Shown here piece by piece: positions 25,569-39,275 of a stretch of 64,000 bases of DNA. Made by a program: the position numbers and the translations under genes. Each line of letters opens with the position of its first letter. Position 1 is the first letter of the stretch. This DNA is from Linepithema humile (taxonomy: Eukaryota > Arthropoda > Insecta > Hymenoptera > Formicidae), in assembly GCF_040581485.1 (NCBI RefSeq), contig NC_090132.1, forward strand, positions 868,001 through 932,000. Direction: 5' to 3'. The notes beneath the pieces were generated by a model. It saw nothing but the letters and a program-made list of their open reading frames with translations, searched no databases and was not told the DNA's origin.

Positions 25569-25949
25569 GATAATATTTCAAATACTTAATCGAACTGCAA
25601 TTAAATATACGCGCTTAATACATTTGCGTCACGTAAAGAGATAAATTCTCTTTAATAGAATTGCAAAACAAATTAATCTCGCAATAAAAAATACGAAGAG
25701 ATTTATTATAAAAACATAAATTGTAGTTCATTTTCCAATAAAATTTCGTTTATTACATTATCTTTGCATTATTTATACGCATTAGCAGTTGCTATAACTA
25801 CTCCACGCGTGCATATCATTAATTAAAATGTCGCGTATCATTGAACATAATCGTCAAATCACTCGACTCATCCCAATACATTATAGCGAATAGATATCTC
25901 GTTGCACGAGAAGAAACGTGACGTGATCGGTTAATGCGTGAGCGATTTT

Positions 25950-26514
25950 CCCGGTGTAAAAGTCCACAGTGTGTACCGTCGACCGGATTCCGCTTGAACT
26001 TTGCGCATACTAGTCACACACGCAGCACGTATGTGTGCGCGTGTAGTTAATCATTTTGCTTATCTCTTCCAATGCAACGTTTAAAGAGGATGCAGTCTAA
26101 TGTTCTCGCAAAAAGATCCGATGTGTCAATAAAGCGTCGTCGCGCATGTGTGCTTCCTTCAACGCCACGTTCCTTTATCGGCGATGTGTTAACCGCGTAT
26201 TGTCGATAATAATAACAAGCAGTGTTTTCTACGATCCTCCCAGTGCGTTGATTTGTGCTGTATCTCTTCCTTTGTTCAGCTGAGAACAAACGCATCCAAG
26301 TGCATCGTATCTTAATCGGATGAACAGTTTCGAATCGTCCTCTTGATCGCGAGGTGCTTCTTCTTCGGTTAATCGTATTCGCGCAGCGCGCGCATACAAG
26401 TGGCAAAAATTTGCATTTATAAAAGTGCATGATTATACCGTCGATCTAATTACTATTGATTTATTGTCGTGTTCCTCGTCGGTGCTTCAATTGAATCAAT
26501 CAACGTTTATATTC
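25950..26514 (+). promoter_or_regulatory. Probable promoter and noncoding first exon of ABCG-A
   Basis: This block is richer in GC and CpG than its surroundings. It ends in a good plus-strand donor (ATTC|GTAAGT at 26515). The next plus-strand gene is ABCG-A, whose first coding exon follows a possible acceptor at 29992. The block therefore fits a noncoding leader exon. The left boundary is a guess. The open frames on the opposite strand show no domain. Confidence 0.35.
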
Positions 26515-27862
26515 GTAAGTTTAGCATGAAATTTAGTATAGATATATATCTTTTTTCATAATTAATGCAAAAATAAATTTTATGTATGCTAATCAATGTA
26601 TGGAATGCCTGAATTTTCAGAAAAAAACTTTTTAATTGCTAAGTAATTATTATTACAATTATAAAAACATTTTAATGCTTACTAAAAAGGTCTAATTTTT
26701 TTTAGTCGAAATGTTCTTAAAAATAAATTTATGTAATATATGTAGAAAAAAATACATTATTTTGATTTCTATACGTTGCTTTTTATACATTTACATTTGT
26801 TTGGACATTTCATGCATATATTTCGTGCGAAATTCTCGAAACTCTCGTATATTTTAATTTATTCCGTTCTGTAAATTTACATATGCTTTGTAGAAATTTT
26901 CGCATAAACCTTTGAGAAAATGACTAATTATATAATTCAAAATTATGATTATGTGTGTCAATTCTGTACGGCAATACACAGTATTTACGCGTAATTACAA
27001 TTGTCGATTATATTCCATCAGACTGAAGAGGATCCGAATTGAGCCGAGAAACATTTCTATTGTTTTATTCTTTATTAATTTGTAATATCTGTTGCGTTCT
27101 GACACCTGCGCTTGGTTCTTTTTTTCATATAATTAACCATACATACAAATAAAAATATACTTGTCATATCGCTATAATTAACACAATAGATATAGTAATT
27201 CGGTTATCGTGATAACTGGTTGTTGTAATCATCGTGAGGCAATATATATTTCTGGAACTGATTTTTAGAAATAGTATTCGACAATAAATCAATAGTAACG
27301 TCGTCGTCAATTCTGCAATATCACGTGAGCATATATTTCCATGTGATATTATACATGATATTAAATGATATTAAATATTACGCATAATTAATATGTTCTA
27401 TATGCAAAACGAATTGCTAACACAATTATGAAATACAGCATTTTCGCAATTTCTGTATCGACAGTTCGATATAAGCTCTTTAATTAATAATACGTGGCGA
27501 AACGAATAATATTTCTCGATTATTTTCACCGTTGTTGCTGACACTAGGTGTTTTGCAAGACTCGTATCGCGGTCTAGAAACGTTTAAGGAAATAACCATG
27601 TGGAACACACAGTTGCATCTAACATCGGGCCCAACTTTTTTGAATGCGTGAAAAGAATTTGAATGGGCAATTTTTTAAATTTTATTTCGCAGTTTTGCAG
27701 CAATACGATTTTTGCTACAATTTTAGAAAAATTTTTCTATAATTTTTTTCTAAATTTCCTATAATTTTAGAAAAAGAAAACTGAAACTATGTTGCCGTAT
27801 CTACTTCCTTTTCCTTTCGATAGATGATGCGGCAACATATCGACGATAACATATGCGTAGAT

Positions 27863-27894
27863 TATTTAAAAGCCGGTAGACAAATATGTATACA
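27863..27894 (+). promoter_or_regulatory. TATA-like box with initiator-like site
   Basis: TATTTAAA at 27863-27870 is followed 31 bp later (start to A) by ACAGT at 27892-27896, close to the arthropod initiator TCAGT. This is the expected core-promoter spacing. It lies 16 bp upstream of an ATG opening a 100-codon frame. Confidence 0.3.
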
Positions 27895-27910
27895 GTAGTT
27901 AACAAGCACA

Positions 27911-28213
27911 ATGCGTGCCTTTCCTAAAGATATCCTACAGCTTTCACCTGGACTTGCGACATCTGCGTACAAGCGTATACTTTTATCGTTACAAAAAATT
28001 AACACGCTGGAGCAATTATGCTCGCCAGTGCTTTTGACTTGTCATAAGCGGTTTATTTTGTTCTTTTCTCAATTTTTGTGTCTTTTTAAAGAATTTGCAA
28101 TGTATCGAGCAAATTATAGCATATATAAGTTATATAGTTTATATAGCAATATATACAAGAAAATATTTAAAGCGCAAATATTGTATTTGTCTGCAAAAAC
28201 AGACGGTGCGTAA
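27911..28213 (+). CDS. Hypothetical 100-aa ORF downstream of TATA-like promoter
   Basis: An open frame of 100 codons beginning MRAFPKDILQLSPG. I recognise no domain. The middle contains a hydrophobic/aromatic stretch (FILFFSQFLCLF) that could be one membrane segment, and the tail is Lys/Tyr-rich. Support comes only from the upstream TATA/initiator spacing. It could equally be a chance frame, or part of an alternative leader of ABCG-A. Confidence 0.2.
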   Translation: MRAFPKDILQLSPGLATSAYKRILLSLQKINTLEQLCSPVLLTCHKRFILFFSQFLCLFKEFAMYRANYSIYKLYSLYSNIYKKIFKAQILYLSAKTDGA

Positions 28214-29932
28214 TATAAATTCGCGACGGGCATAAATGAAATAAGTATATATTAGATGCATACGCTAAAGATATATTCGAACAGATCGAACTGTTCAAAT
28301 ATGAGCCTTTAGCTCGAAAAGTCCAAATTACTCGACGTTGAATTTCGAGAACTGTTCAAACTACCTGAATTTAGATCTACCTTTCGTAGATGCAAATGCA
28401 ATAAAAGTATTAAGACAAATTATAAACGTAAAAAGAGCAATAATAAAAACTAATTGAAAAATACGTTTATCATAGACGTCAAAGTACATGATCATTAAAT
28501 ATTCCGATTAGAGCTGTGGACAGCGCGACGTATTAAGACTTATCGGGCAGCAATTACAATTCGTTTTATTTGTATTACGCGAATGACGTCAAATCCGACC
28601 AAAGTAGACCAGTATTCTAAACATTTTGCTTCGTATCCGACTTATCGCAGTTTACATTCGCGAGAATCATTGCGTAACAGAATATTATTATTCGTGGTTG
28701 ACAACTTTTATTCTTGTTTCCTGCATGATATTGAATTCGTGATAGTTCTTGACGCACTACTCAATAATTTTTTGTTCTTATTGCAAAATCTCGGCTAGAT
28801 TATCAACCATTCGCTCTTATTTCAAAGCAGTACATGTTTTCTTCACAAGGCGAGTGTTGTGCGGTAATTTAATAAAAATGTAACAATATTATTTTTATAT
28901 GCGAGATACATTTGCTTATGATTAGATAAGATTAACTAAAATTCTCTGTCAATGGAATCATCAAAGGTTGTTGTGGACTTGGTACTTTTGAAGTGAGAAA
29001 TTGAAATGATATAATTGGTTAATGTGAAATCGGTTATTATCGATGAGGAAATCCGCCTTGTCGAAGAGTTGCTGCTATCGCAATTGTCTTTGTTTCTTGA
29101 TGAAAACATCGTGGTAGATCATAAATTTTTATTCTTTTTACTAGTCATTTATTTTTTCAATGTATGCATTTTAAGAAACAATAGTATTTTTTAAAAATAA
29201 GTATCAAGTATAAATATTATTTTTTATATCATAAATTTACGGAAAAATATTTCTTTTTGTAAGAAAATAGTGTGATGTGAGAATTTAATAGAATATAATA
29301 GTAAAGTGAAACTCAGGATGTTTGTGCGCACGATACTTTTAAATATGTTAAAATTTATTTTAAATGTGTTTTAAATTTTGGGTCACGGACAATCAGAAAT
29401 TCCTTTCATATTACATTTATCGTTAAAACTACTTTCGCGTGCTACCAGTGTGAATCATCGGAAGAGTAGAACAAAGAATTCTCATAAATATAAAGCTACC
29501 TTTGTCCTCTCATGAAATAACCGATAAACGCTGACATTAAGTACGTATTAAGTAAATATCTTAAGCTATTGACCCCTTTTTTCAACAGTGTGATGTATGT
29601 TATCTCAAATGATTTATAAGGAATTGAGTAATTTGTTTTTTTTTTTTTTTTGGAATTATCAATATCGTTACATGAAAGGAAGTAATTTATAAAAATCACA
29701 AGTACACTTTGCATATTTATCATCATAAATGACGAGGAAAAATGGCTTTGTATGCTGTAAATTTTTTATAATATCAATCTTCCTTGATCGTAATCGTAAG
29801 AATCTTGTAGGCAGATTTCATGAAATAAAATCCAATTAATAAAGAATATATTGTCTCGTTGAGAGTCATTAAAAATAATATCATCTTTTAATAGAAATAT
29901 TTTCGTAGTTTCTTAGGTAATTTAGGTCAGCG

Positions 29933-32900
29933 ATGACCGACTATCTGTTAGTTTATTTTCATGGATCTAACTCTGCCGATTCTTTGTTCCAGGTCGTTCA
30001 CGTTGGGGCGGCAGATGAGCATTCGAGCATAATCGCTCCTATCACTCAACGAGTTCGCAACAAAGCGCTCATAGCGATGGAAGTATTGATGCACGAAGCG
30101 AGTAACCGGCAGGACAACGGTGTGGCGAGCGCGCCGATTTGCACGGTCGACCTTCGATCCAAGGAAACACAAGAAGACGTTGACGATGCATCATCTCATG
30201 TTACGCGAGACGAAGTTAAAAAATCAATCGATATCATTTTTGAAAATATTACATACAACGTGAGCCTTGGTTTTAGGAAAGGTAAAAAAAAAACATGTTT
30301 TTTTAATACGTTAAATGTCATGGTTGTCACTGGTAATTGCCATTAGCTAACCATATTACGGAATTTCATTGAGGCCTTGATGAGGCCATGAAGACATAAA
30401 ATTAGCATGGCATTCAACGTATTGATAATTATGAAGTTTTTTTCTACAGCTTGCAAGCAGATTAGAAATGTGTTTTTTAAATCGGCATGAAATTAAGATA
30501 TTGTATTCTTTATTGCACGGTTACGTATTGTTTTCTAGAAAATAATTCTGAAAAATATTACTTGTGTAAGAGAGATTTTATAAATTGTTATTAATTAACG
30601 CGATATTATTGCGTTGGTTATTATTATTAAACGCAAAGCAACTTGCAATAATTATAAAAGAGAACAAATGTATTTAAAGTTGAACGTAACAATTATGGAA
30701 ATGTTACCAATGAATAATACTTGTAAAACACAAGTAATCTTACTAAGCATTTACAAATTTTAGGGCGGAAAGAGATCTTGCACGGGATTAGCGGGAGGCT
30801 ACCCAGCAAACAGTTGATCGCTTTGATGGGCCCATCTGGCGCAGGAAAGTCTACTTTACTCGACGTTCTGTCTGGTTTTCGTACAACCGGAGTGGACGGC
30901 GTCGTATATATCAACGGACGTGTTCGGCATCTTAATTCCTTTCGGAAGTACGTAGAACTCGCAATATTTTTCTCATCAAATCCGAAATGTTAAATTAGAC
31001 GCAATAAACGTGTTGTGTTGTCGTGAATCTTCTTTCGAGACAATATTATAAACAATGATCAATATTTGAACTTTTTCATGCGTTTATTCCGTCCGCAGAT
31101 GTAGCGCGTACATCACGCAAGATGATCGATTGGAACCCCTCCTCACTGTGCTTGAGAACATGAGGGTCGCCGCTGATTTGAAGCTGCCGTCAAATACGTC
31201 ACAATGCAAGAAGGAAATGATTGTATGTAAAAATTTCTGGATGTAGAATTAAAAAGAGGAGATAAAAGTTATATTTTTTATTATTCGATGCAACTCTTTA
31301 TTCTCTATAACAGAATATTAAAGCGTTTGCGCCGAAAACTTACTAATTCCATTTAAAAAAGTTAATTTTTATATCTTTTCTTATAAAGAAATTATTGAAA
31401 GTAACATCAGTAACCGCAAACAAATTGCGATAATTTATGAAGGTTAATTTCATATGTTTTAGATCGAAGATATTCTTACGACACTTGGCTTGTACGAATG
31501 CATGTATACGAGAGCCGGCAGATTAAGCGGCGGTCAAAAGAAACGGCTGTCTATCGCATTGGAATTAGTTAATAATCCCATGGTGATGTTTCTTGATGAA
31601 CCCACCACGTAAGTGCCATTTATCATATTACGTGCTGTTCGACTTCCTTTTCATCTATCGTACATTCAAATTAATAAATTTATTGCTTTTTCAAATATTC
31701 ACGTTTCCTTCTCTCTCTTATCTAATAAATATTTAATAAATCTATTTATAAATCTAATAAATTCTTTGCGCAATAGATTTATTTTTTACTATTATTTTTT
31801 TATCATACAAAAGTTATTGCTATTTTATTTTATTTATGATCATGCTCTTTGTCCTGAGGTTTTATTGCGACTTTAGCATCATACGTCTTGTGCTATTATT
31901 ATCAAAGTGGCGCAGAAATGCGAGAATAATTTTTTACATATTAACGGATCTGTTTTTTATTTTATTTATCTGCATAGTTATCGTAATATCAGCGTTTTAG
32001 AAATACAGTTGCATATTTATGTTTTCGGATATTCCAGATTAATAGTAGACATTAAAATATGTTGCAGTTATTAAGATAACAAGAATAATCGTTTTTTAAT
32101 CGAGATTTTATCATATTTTATCATTAATTCTTATTTAGAGGTTTAGACAGTTCGTCTTGCATGCAAGTGGTAAACTTGTTGAAACTGCTGGCGCGACAAG
32201 GAAGAACAATAGTTTGCACCATCCATCAACCCAGTGCATCCTTATTCCAATTGTTTGATCAGGTGAGTCATACAAATCCTCTGTTAAAAAATTATGTTTG
32301 TAATTATTTTTAAAAATCCTAACTTCTTCAGGTGTACGTATTGGCAAAGGGAGACTGTCTGTATCAAGGCGCAACGAGTAAGTTATTGCCATACCTGGAA
32401 AGTATAAAATTGCCATGCCCGATGTATCACAATCCCGCAGATTACAGTACGTATAATCTTTGATGTAACAAATTATTTTGCAATTTTTTGCTTATTTGTT
32501 TGTTTTTAATTTAGTTTGAATATATAATTTGTATATCTGAAAAATATTTCTATAATTGTTGGATACATTTGCAGTAATCGAACTTGCCTGTGGAGAGTAT
32601 GGTGAAGATAAGGTACATACACTGATCAACGGATCGCAAAATGGAAGAAATTTGAAATGGTTCGATAATCCAACCGCCTTGAAGGATGCGAAAAGTCTGA
32701 GAGGTATGGAAGCAGAAAAATAAAATATTAATTGCGCTAATTATACTCTCGTATAATTTTATTATGCGTACAATCATATTTTATTAACATAAATATATTT
32801 TCTGTTTGATAATGCATCAATCTTTTTAAATATTTATGTAAGTAAGATTTATCTTTAATAAACTTGTAATAAAATAAAATTCTTTTAGCGGAACATCCTC

Positions 32901-34802
32901 TGACAAATGAAAACAGATTGGAAATTAATAGTGCCTTACACGCAACAAATCTTTTTCATCAAATCCGAATTCTGTTGAGGAGGGGCTATATTATGTGCAA
33001 ACGAGATATGGTACGGATGTTGCGTATTTTGAAATACACATATTATATACATATTATTTTCATGAATAATTTAATTGCGTTTTTAAAATAGTTTTATTAA
33101 TAGCGATTTTTAAACATTATGTGCATTTCTTGAAGATTCAAAAACATACGTCAGAATCTTTAATGATTCCATAAAAATGTTCGAGTATGTTTGCAATTTT
33201 TACTTTTTAGTAATGAAATAAAACTATTTTTTTTTAATGCAAGAAGTATATTTTGAGAATACTGATATTATAATAGCACAAATTTTTGTTAACAACATTT
33301 ATGCATATATGTTGTAGACTCTGACACATTTACGGATTGGAGTTAACATTATAGTCGGTATAATGCTTGGTTCGGTTTTCCTGCGATCCGGCGGCGATGG
33401 TTCACGCGTATTAGACAACTACAATCTCCTCTTTTCCATTCTTATACATCACATGATGACGACGATGATGCTCACTATAGTAACTTGTAAGTTTTCATTT
33501 GTTTTTGCATTTAAATTGTACACCAAAAATCAGATTAATGCCTTAAAACTAAATTTCAACAATTCGGAAGATGCATATCATATCTAGAAATTTGCATCAC
33601 GATTACAAGACTGTGTTTAACAGTCTGGCATTTTTAATATGTAGTTTGACATGTAAAAGATTAAATATAAAACTGAAATATTAATAATAGTTTATACAAT
33701 AAGTTAATTAGTAAAAATATAATTTTGTTACGTACAGTTAAGTATCCTTGATCATTTTTATGCAAATGCAACGTTGCTTTTGATTTGCAGTTCCAATGCA
33801 GATGTCTATTCTTCTCAAAGAGCACTTTAATAGATGGTATAGCTTAAAAGCATTTTACACAGCGATAACGTTGATCGATCTGCCGATTTCGATATTGAGC
33901 TGCGTACTTTTCTCATTAATCATCTACGTTATGTCAGCGCAGCCATTGGAAATCACTCGATTCTCTATGTTTCTCATCATTACCCTGCTAATAATATTCA
34001 TAGCGCAAGGCATGGGCCTCATGATAGGCGCTGTGTTCAATGTTGTGGTAAGTATAACGAATAATCACAATTGACAAATTATTTAAATTTGACAATTATT
34101 TAATAGTTAATAATTTATGAATTAATATTTGTATGTTTGTTTATTATTTAATTACATATAAAATCAATATCTCTGTGATCTACTGATTCTGATAATGAAC
34201 ATTTTCAGAACGGGACTTTTATGGGGCCAACGATGGCAGTGCCAATAATGATGTTTGCCGGATTCGGCGTTTCATTACGCGATTTGCCACAATATCTTAA
34301 GTGGGGCAGTTACCTCAGTTATTTACGATATGGTTTAGAAGGGTAAGAATAATTTCATTGTTTGCTAATTTTTTATTCATTGTTTAACATTAAAATATTA
34401 TTAAATATACAGATATTTATATTTATGACTCTATTTCCGCCTTCACAATTCATGTATATTTATAATAATATTTTATACCACAATTTTACATGAAATCATT
34501 TTAAATATAATAATTTAAAATTATATAAATTTATTAGAAAATTTTACGGCGTAAACTTTATGCAAAACGCATATATTTTCAGATATATTGGAGCCATTTA
34601 CGGCCTTGACAGACCTACTCTGGATTGTAAGGAGAAAGGCGAAATGTACTGTCACTATAAATACCCCTCCAAATTTCTTTCGGACATTGCCATGAGAGGA
34701 GACCAATTCTGCAACGATGTTATTGCTCTCACTATAATACTAATCATTACACGGTTCTGCGCGTATTTGCTTCTACGATGGAAGGTCGCATCATGCCGAT
34801 AA
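29933..34802 (+). CDS. ABCG half-transporter A (ABCG1/ABCG4-like)
   Basis: Twelve exons: 29933-30281, 30764-30947, 31099-31222, 31463-31608, 32139-32262, 32332-32446, 32575-32703, 32889-33010, 33318-33486, 33791-34047, 34209-34342 and 34583-34802. They total 690 codons plus stop if translation starts at 29933. A possible acceptor at 29991-29992 is in frame, so the true start may lie in an upstream exon. The ATPase comes first, the order that defines the G subfamily: Walker A GPSGAGKS (about 138-145), Q-loop QDD, signature LSGGQKKR (about 240), Walker B VMFLDEP and H-loop CTIHQPS. Five to six hydrophobic membrane helices follow in exons 9-12, with the coupling motif KEHFNRWYSLKAFY. Such half-transporters dimerise to export lipids or other hydrophobic substrates. 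It converges tail-to-tail on ABCG-B. All nucleotide-binding residues look intact. Confidence 0.9.
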
Positions 34803-35890
34803 GAAACCGAATGTCGGATGCCGGATGGACTCTGCCACAAAACAAAATCTTTTCACAATTTGATAATGCATTATATATTTAAATGATTAAATGTGATATG
34901 TGCTTGACCCACAATTTACATTAAAATTATTCAAAATCATTTTTTTTTTAATATTACACGCATCTGTATTACTATTAGCCACTCATATGTTTAATAATTT
35001 TCGTTATTATTAAAATTTATCCAAGTAGGTATTTATATAGTAGAGCGAGAAAGATTGTGTGTCTCTGTGTGTGCATGTGTGTGCGTATGCTATAAACTTT
35101 TTTAGCGTTCAGTATATATTCTTTTTTATATGCTTTGAATAAATTTGCGAATGTGGCGATAGTTGCGTGAATAAGTATGCAAGATTGTATATAGTCTATG
35201 TGACAAATGTAAGTACATTTGTATTCATATTACAAAATATCATAAATATGTATTTAATTTTTATGCTTAAATGTGATAAACGTTATGTAGAAATGTTGTG
35301 AGGAATATTTCTACGGAATAAGCCGTATGATAACGTGCGCATTATATCAATGCAATAAATTTTATTAAGATAGTGCATCGAGAGATATTCTGTTAAAAAA
35401 TATTTAGATTAAATGTACGTAGAGAGAGATAAAATATACGTCTAGCAATTCTGATACTTTGATGATTTTAATTTACTCAAGAGCAAATACATCATAGTTA
35501 GTTAATGTCGAGAAGTGATAAGAACTTTAAGGAACAATATAGGGTAATGATCAATGTCACATTGTACAAGGATAGAAAATATATTTACAAATATTTAACA
35601 ATTATCTTAATTTTTTTCACATTTTAATTGACATTTATTTTATATCATATTTGTTATATTTAATTAATTTTATTATGATATGTGAAAATGACTTATTAAT
35701 CATTATTATCGTAATCAATTCAATCATATCAAAATAAATCTTATGTTATCATATAATATTAATCATGAAACATATTGTATTATGATATAATATATTCATA
35801 TTTATAATTTCTTCTTAATTTTTTATTTTTACAATGTATTTTATTGTTGCAACATTTTTTTGCGAGCAAAGCGTAACTTAATTTATTACA
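34803..35890. other. Convergent 3' region between ABCG-A and ABCG-B
   Basis: AT-rich DNA shared by the two converging 3' ends. AATAAA-type signals occur on the plus strand (near 35147 and 35355). One occurs on the minus strand just below 35850, close to the ABCG-B stop. No other gene. Confidence 0.55.
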
Positions 35891-38800
35891 TCATTTCCTT
35901 GCATAATAAATTTTCCAACAAAGTATTGCATAGATGACTACGTGCAAACAGAATATCCAGAACACAAGTATTATCAAAATCACATGGAACGATACCGTTG
36001 GTAAATTCATCATTGAGAGAATCTCATTTGGTGAACGTAAGTGACAATAAATTTCCTGGCACGATAAATTCGGTCGATCCGTGTAGACTGCTTGCATTAA
36101 TCCTTCAAATGCGTATCTATAAGAAGATTTAGGCATTATAAAATCAATGCTAAAAATTTGTTATCATATGAAATTATTTATACCTGAAAAAGCTCAAAAA
36201 ACCTAATGGTTGCAGATACGTCGATATTTCATTCATTTTCACAAAAAATCCAGAAAACAGCAATAATGGTATACTCGACGCTGGTATTAGAAAAGTACCC
36301 AACTAAAAAAAAATTATAGTTAGTCATTTACATTGGTTCTTATATCGATTAATATACTAAAATATGGAGTTTACCGATTTTATCGTGAATATTTTACATT
36401 AATAAAATCATATAAAATAAAATTATCGATACTGCAAATAAATCATTTAATAAATAAAAAATTTTAATTATTGTGATTTATAATATTGAAATGTAAGATA
36501 TTGCAATCTCTTATAAAATCGCAAAGTAACATCTTAAGTAATAGATTGAAAAATTATTGTAGCACCTCCGTGTTGAAAGCTACGCCTGTAAGAATCCCGA
36601 CCGTTTGTCCAATAATTGTAATTAATACGCAAATGCTCCACGCTTGTAGAACTCTATTAAATTCCATTGGCTGTCCTGTCATGTAGTATGATATAAACAG
36701 AAAAGATGAGGAGCAAAGTATCTGTAAATTTTTAGTTTATCGATGATTTTAAAAGTGATTCATACGATATTTAATTAGACAAAATTCTATTTATGAACAA
36801 TTAAATTATATCGTTAACAATATATTGAAACGCACTTGCAAGAGAAAATCGGTTAATATCTTTATGCTGTAGTAGGATCTCAAAGAATACCAATTATTTA
36901 AATGTTCCTGTAGAAATACTGTCGCCTCCATGGGAACTACAATCATACGATACCATCACATTTAATATAATTATGTTTGCGAAACTCCCCAGGGAGAAAT
37001 ACAGGTCGACGAAACGTCTAATAGACATTTAATAGACGTCTATAAACGTCTAATAGACGTTTCTTCGACCTGTATTTCTCACTGGATCACGGTAATAAAA
37101 TTCGTTGCAATGTAAGTTTTAAACACCGTGAGTTTAGGAATGCTGTTACAAAGTTGCTTTTATCAATTTTTTTAATTGCGTAATAATATTAAATAATTGT
37201 TGTATTATCAATTGATATACATTTAAAGATAGACAAACAAACAACAAAAAAGTGTATTACTTACACATTTGCACTGCTGGCATGGCATTTGCGAAAAATA
37301 AAAATAATAAGAAGAAAAATAAACAAGCTGTATTACTGATCACTTTTTGTGCGTCATTTCCAAAATTATAAAAAACTGCTCCTAATAGCAGTGGCACTAT
37401 AACATGCGCTCCATATCTTAAGATTGTCATAATCTAATAGATAAAAAAATAATGTAAAATAAATGTTTACATTTACAAAGTGAATTATTTAAATGTTATT
37501 TTCTAAAGTTTTACTCACCAAGTCTCTCTTCATATGAATGAGAGCTCTTAAAAATAATATCTTTTGTTCTTGCCACATCGACAATCTTTGTTTTGTATTA
37601 CTTGTGAATGTTGTAAGTGCATCATCATCGGAATTATGTTTGGAGGTAGTTGATGAATTTGTTTCTGCAAAATCCATTAATGATGATAATAAACTTTTAC
37701 CCATTTACATATGAATTATTTTCTTTTGTTCTGTGCTTTTATAATTTTCGAATTGCACTAATTTTATCATACAAAAAAAATAGCACTTTCTGATTGTTTT
37801 CTTTCATGCTTTAGTTTAAATTTTTTAGATCAATGTAAATATATTAGATTAAATAGATAAAATATTTACAGTTTCATTACATAATTGTTGCAAGGCAAAA
37901 CATAGTCAAAATTACGAATATTTAAAATTGATAAAATCGTGATAACAGAAGGGGATCAAGAGCCGACGCTGGATGTAATATCTGCAAAAATCTTCTTTAT
38001 TTAAAGAGTTGAGTGAGTAAACGTTTCAGTCGTTAATCCGATCATCTTCGGTACAATCTTGATTCGACGAATTGTGAGAGTCTCCTAAAATGAAATATTG
38101 GAAGTCGTTCTCTAATGCAATCGTCATTACATACAAGATGAAAAAATGTGTGACGACATATGTGAACTTTGACTAATAGCCTGTTCAGAAGATTGTGAGC
38201 TATTGTGTTGACAGACAAGACGGAAAATGTGTGAAAACATATGTGAACTTTGACTAATAGCCTGTTCGGAAGATTGTGAGCTGCTGCGTTGACACAATCT
38301 AAGAACGGTTGCATTAGAGGACGACTTCCAATGTTTTATTTTATGAGACTTTCACAATTCGTCGAACCAAGATTGTACCGAAGATGGTCGAATTGACGAC
38401 TGAAACGTTTACTTATTCAACTCTTTAAATAAAGAAGATTTTTGCAGCAATTACATCCAGCGTCGGCTCTTGATCCTCTTCTCTTATCACGATTTTATTA
38501 ATTATTGTGAGTTTTTAAATAATTATTGTTAATTTAAAATTGAATTACAAAATTTAAGTATACTCACCATTTTTGGGACGTTTCTTGCGTGATTTAGAGT
38601 TTTCGCACTCATTACGAGAAATTTTGTACAGATTTTCCAAATCTCCGTTTCTCTGTTCGGTTATCACCTCAAGCACTATTATCAGAAAGACAATAAAAAT
38701 TCATGCATCTTAATTTCTTATAAATATAATTTAATAGAATTTTGCAAACACTTTTGATAAAATATAATTTTAAATACTATCAACATATTAAAAATTAATT

Positions 38801-39227
38801 TTGTTAGCAATAGAAATTAATGGTTCAACATATTCAAATTAATTTATTATGTGTGTCAGATAAATTTTTCGAAATTTCTTTCCTATAACTTATTCATCAA
38901 ATCGTTAAAGAATCTAAATGATAAAATTAACATTACCAAATTCAGCTATATTGTAGAAAGGAGGACACATGAATCCCGCATTTTCAAACGTATTTAGAAT
39001 CTCGCTCCTTGGACCGCAATACATCGATCTACCTCGATTAAGTACCATGATGTCATCAAATTGTGAAATCATTTGACTGCTGGGTTGATGTATCGCACAT
39101 ACTACGGTGCAGTTTGCTTTTGCCATAGTACACAGTACATTAATGAGCTGTTTAATTACAACGTTTCCGTTAGAATTAATTATATTATTTCATGACAACG
39201 TATTGAATAATTTCTTTTTGTAAAATG

Positions 39228-39275
<48 letters not shown>

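Noticed and set aside
26047..26430. 127-codon minus-strand ORF
   Set aside because: Arg/Ser-rich frame in a GC-rich block that fits a noncoding leader exon on the other strand. No homologous family is recognised.
27788..27840. Short inverted repeat TATGTTGCCG / CGGCAACATA
   Set aside because: Arms are only 10 bp with no flanking duplication. It could be chance and is too short for a MITE call.
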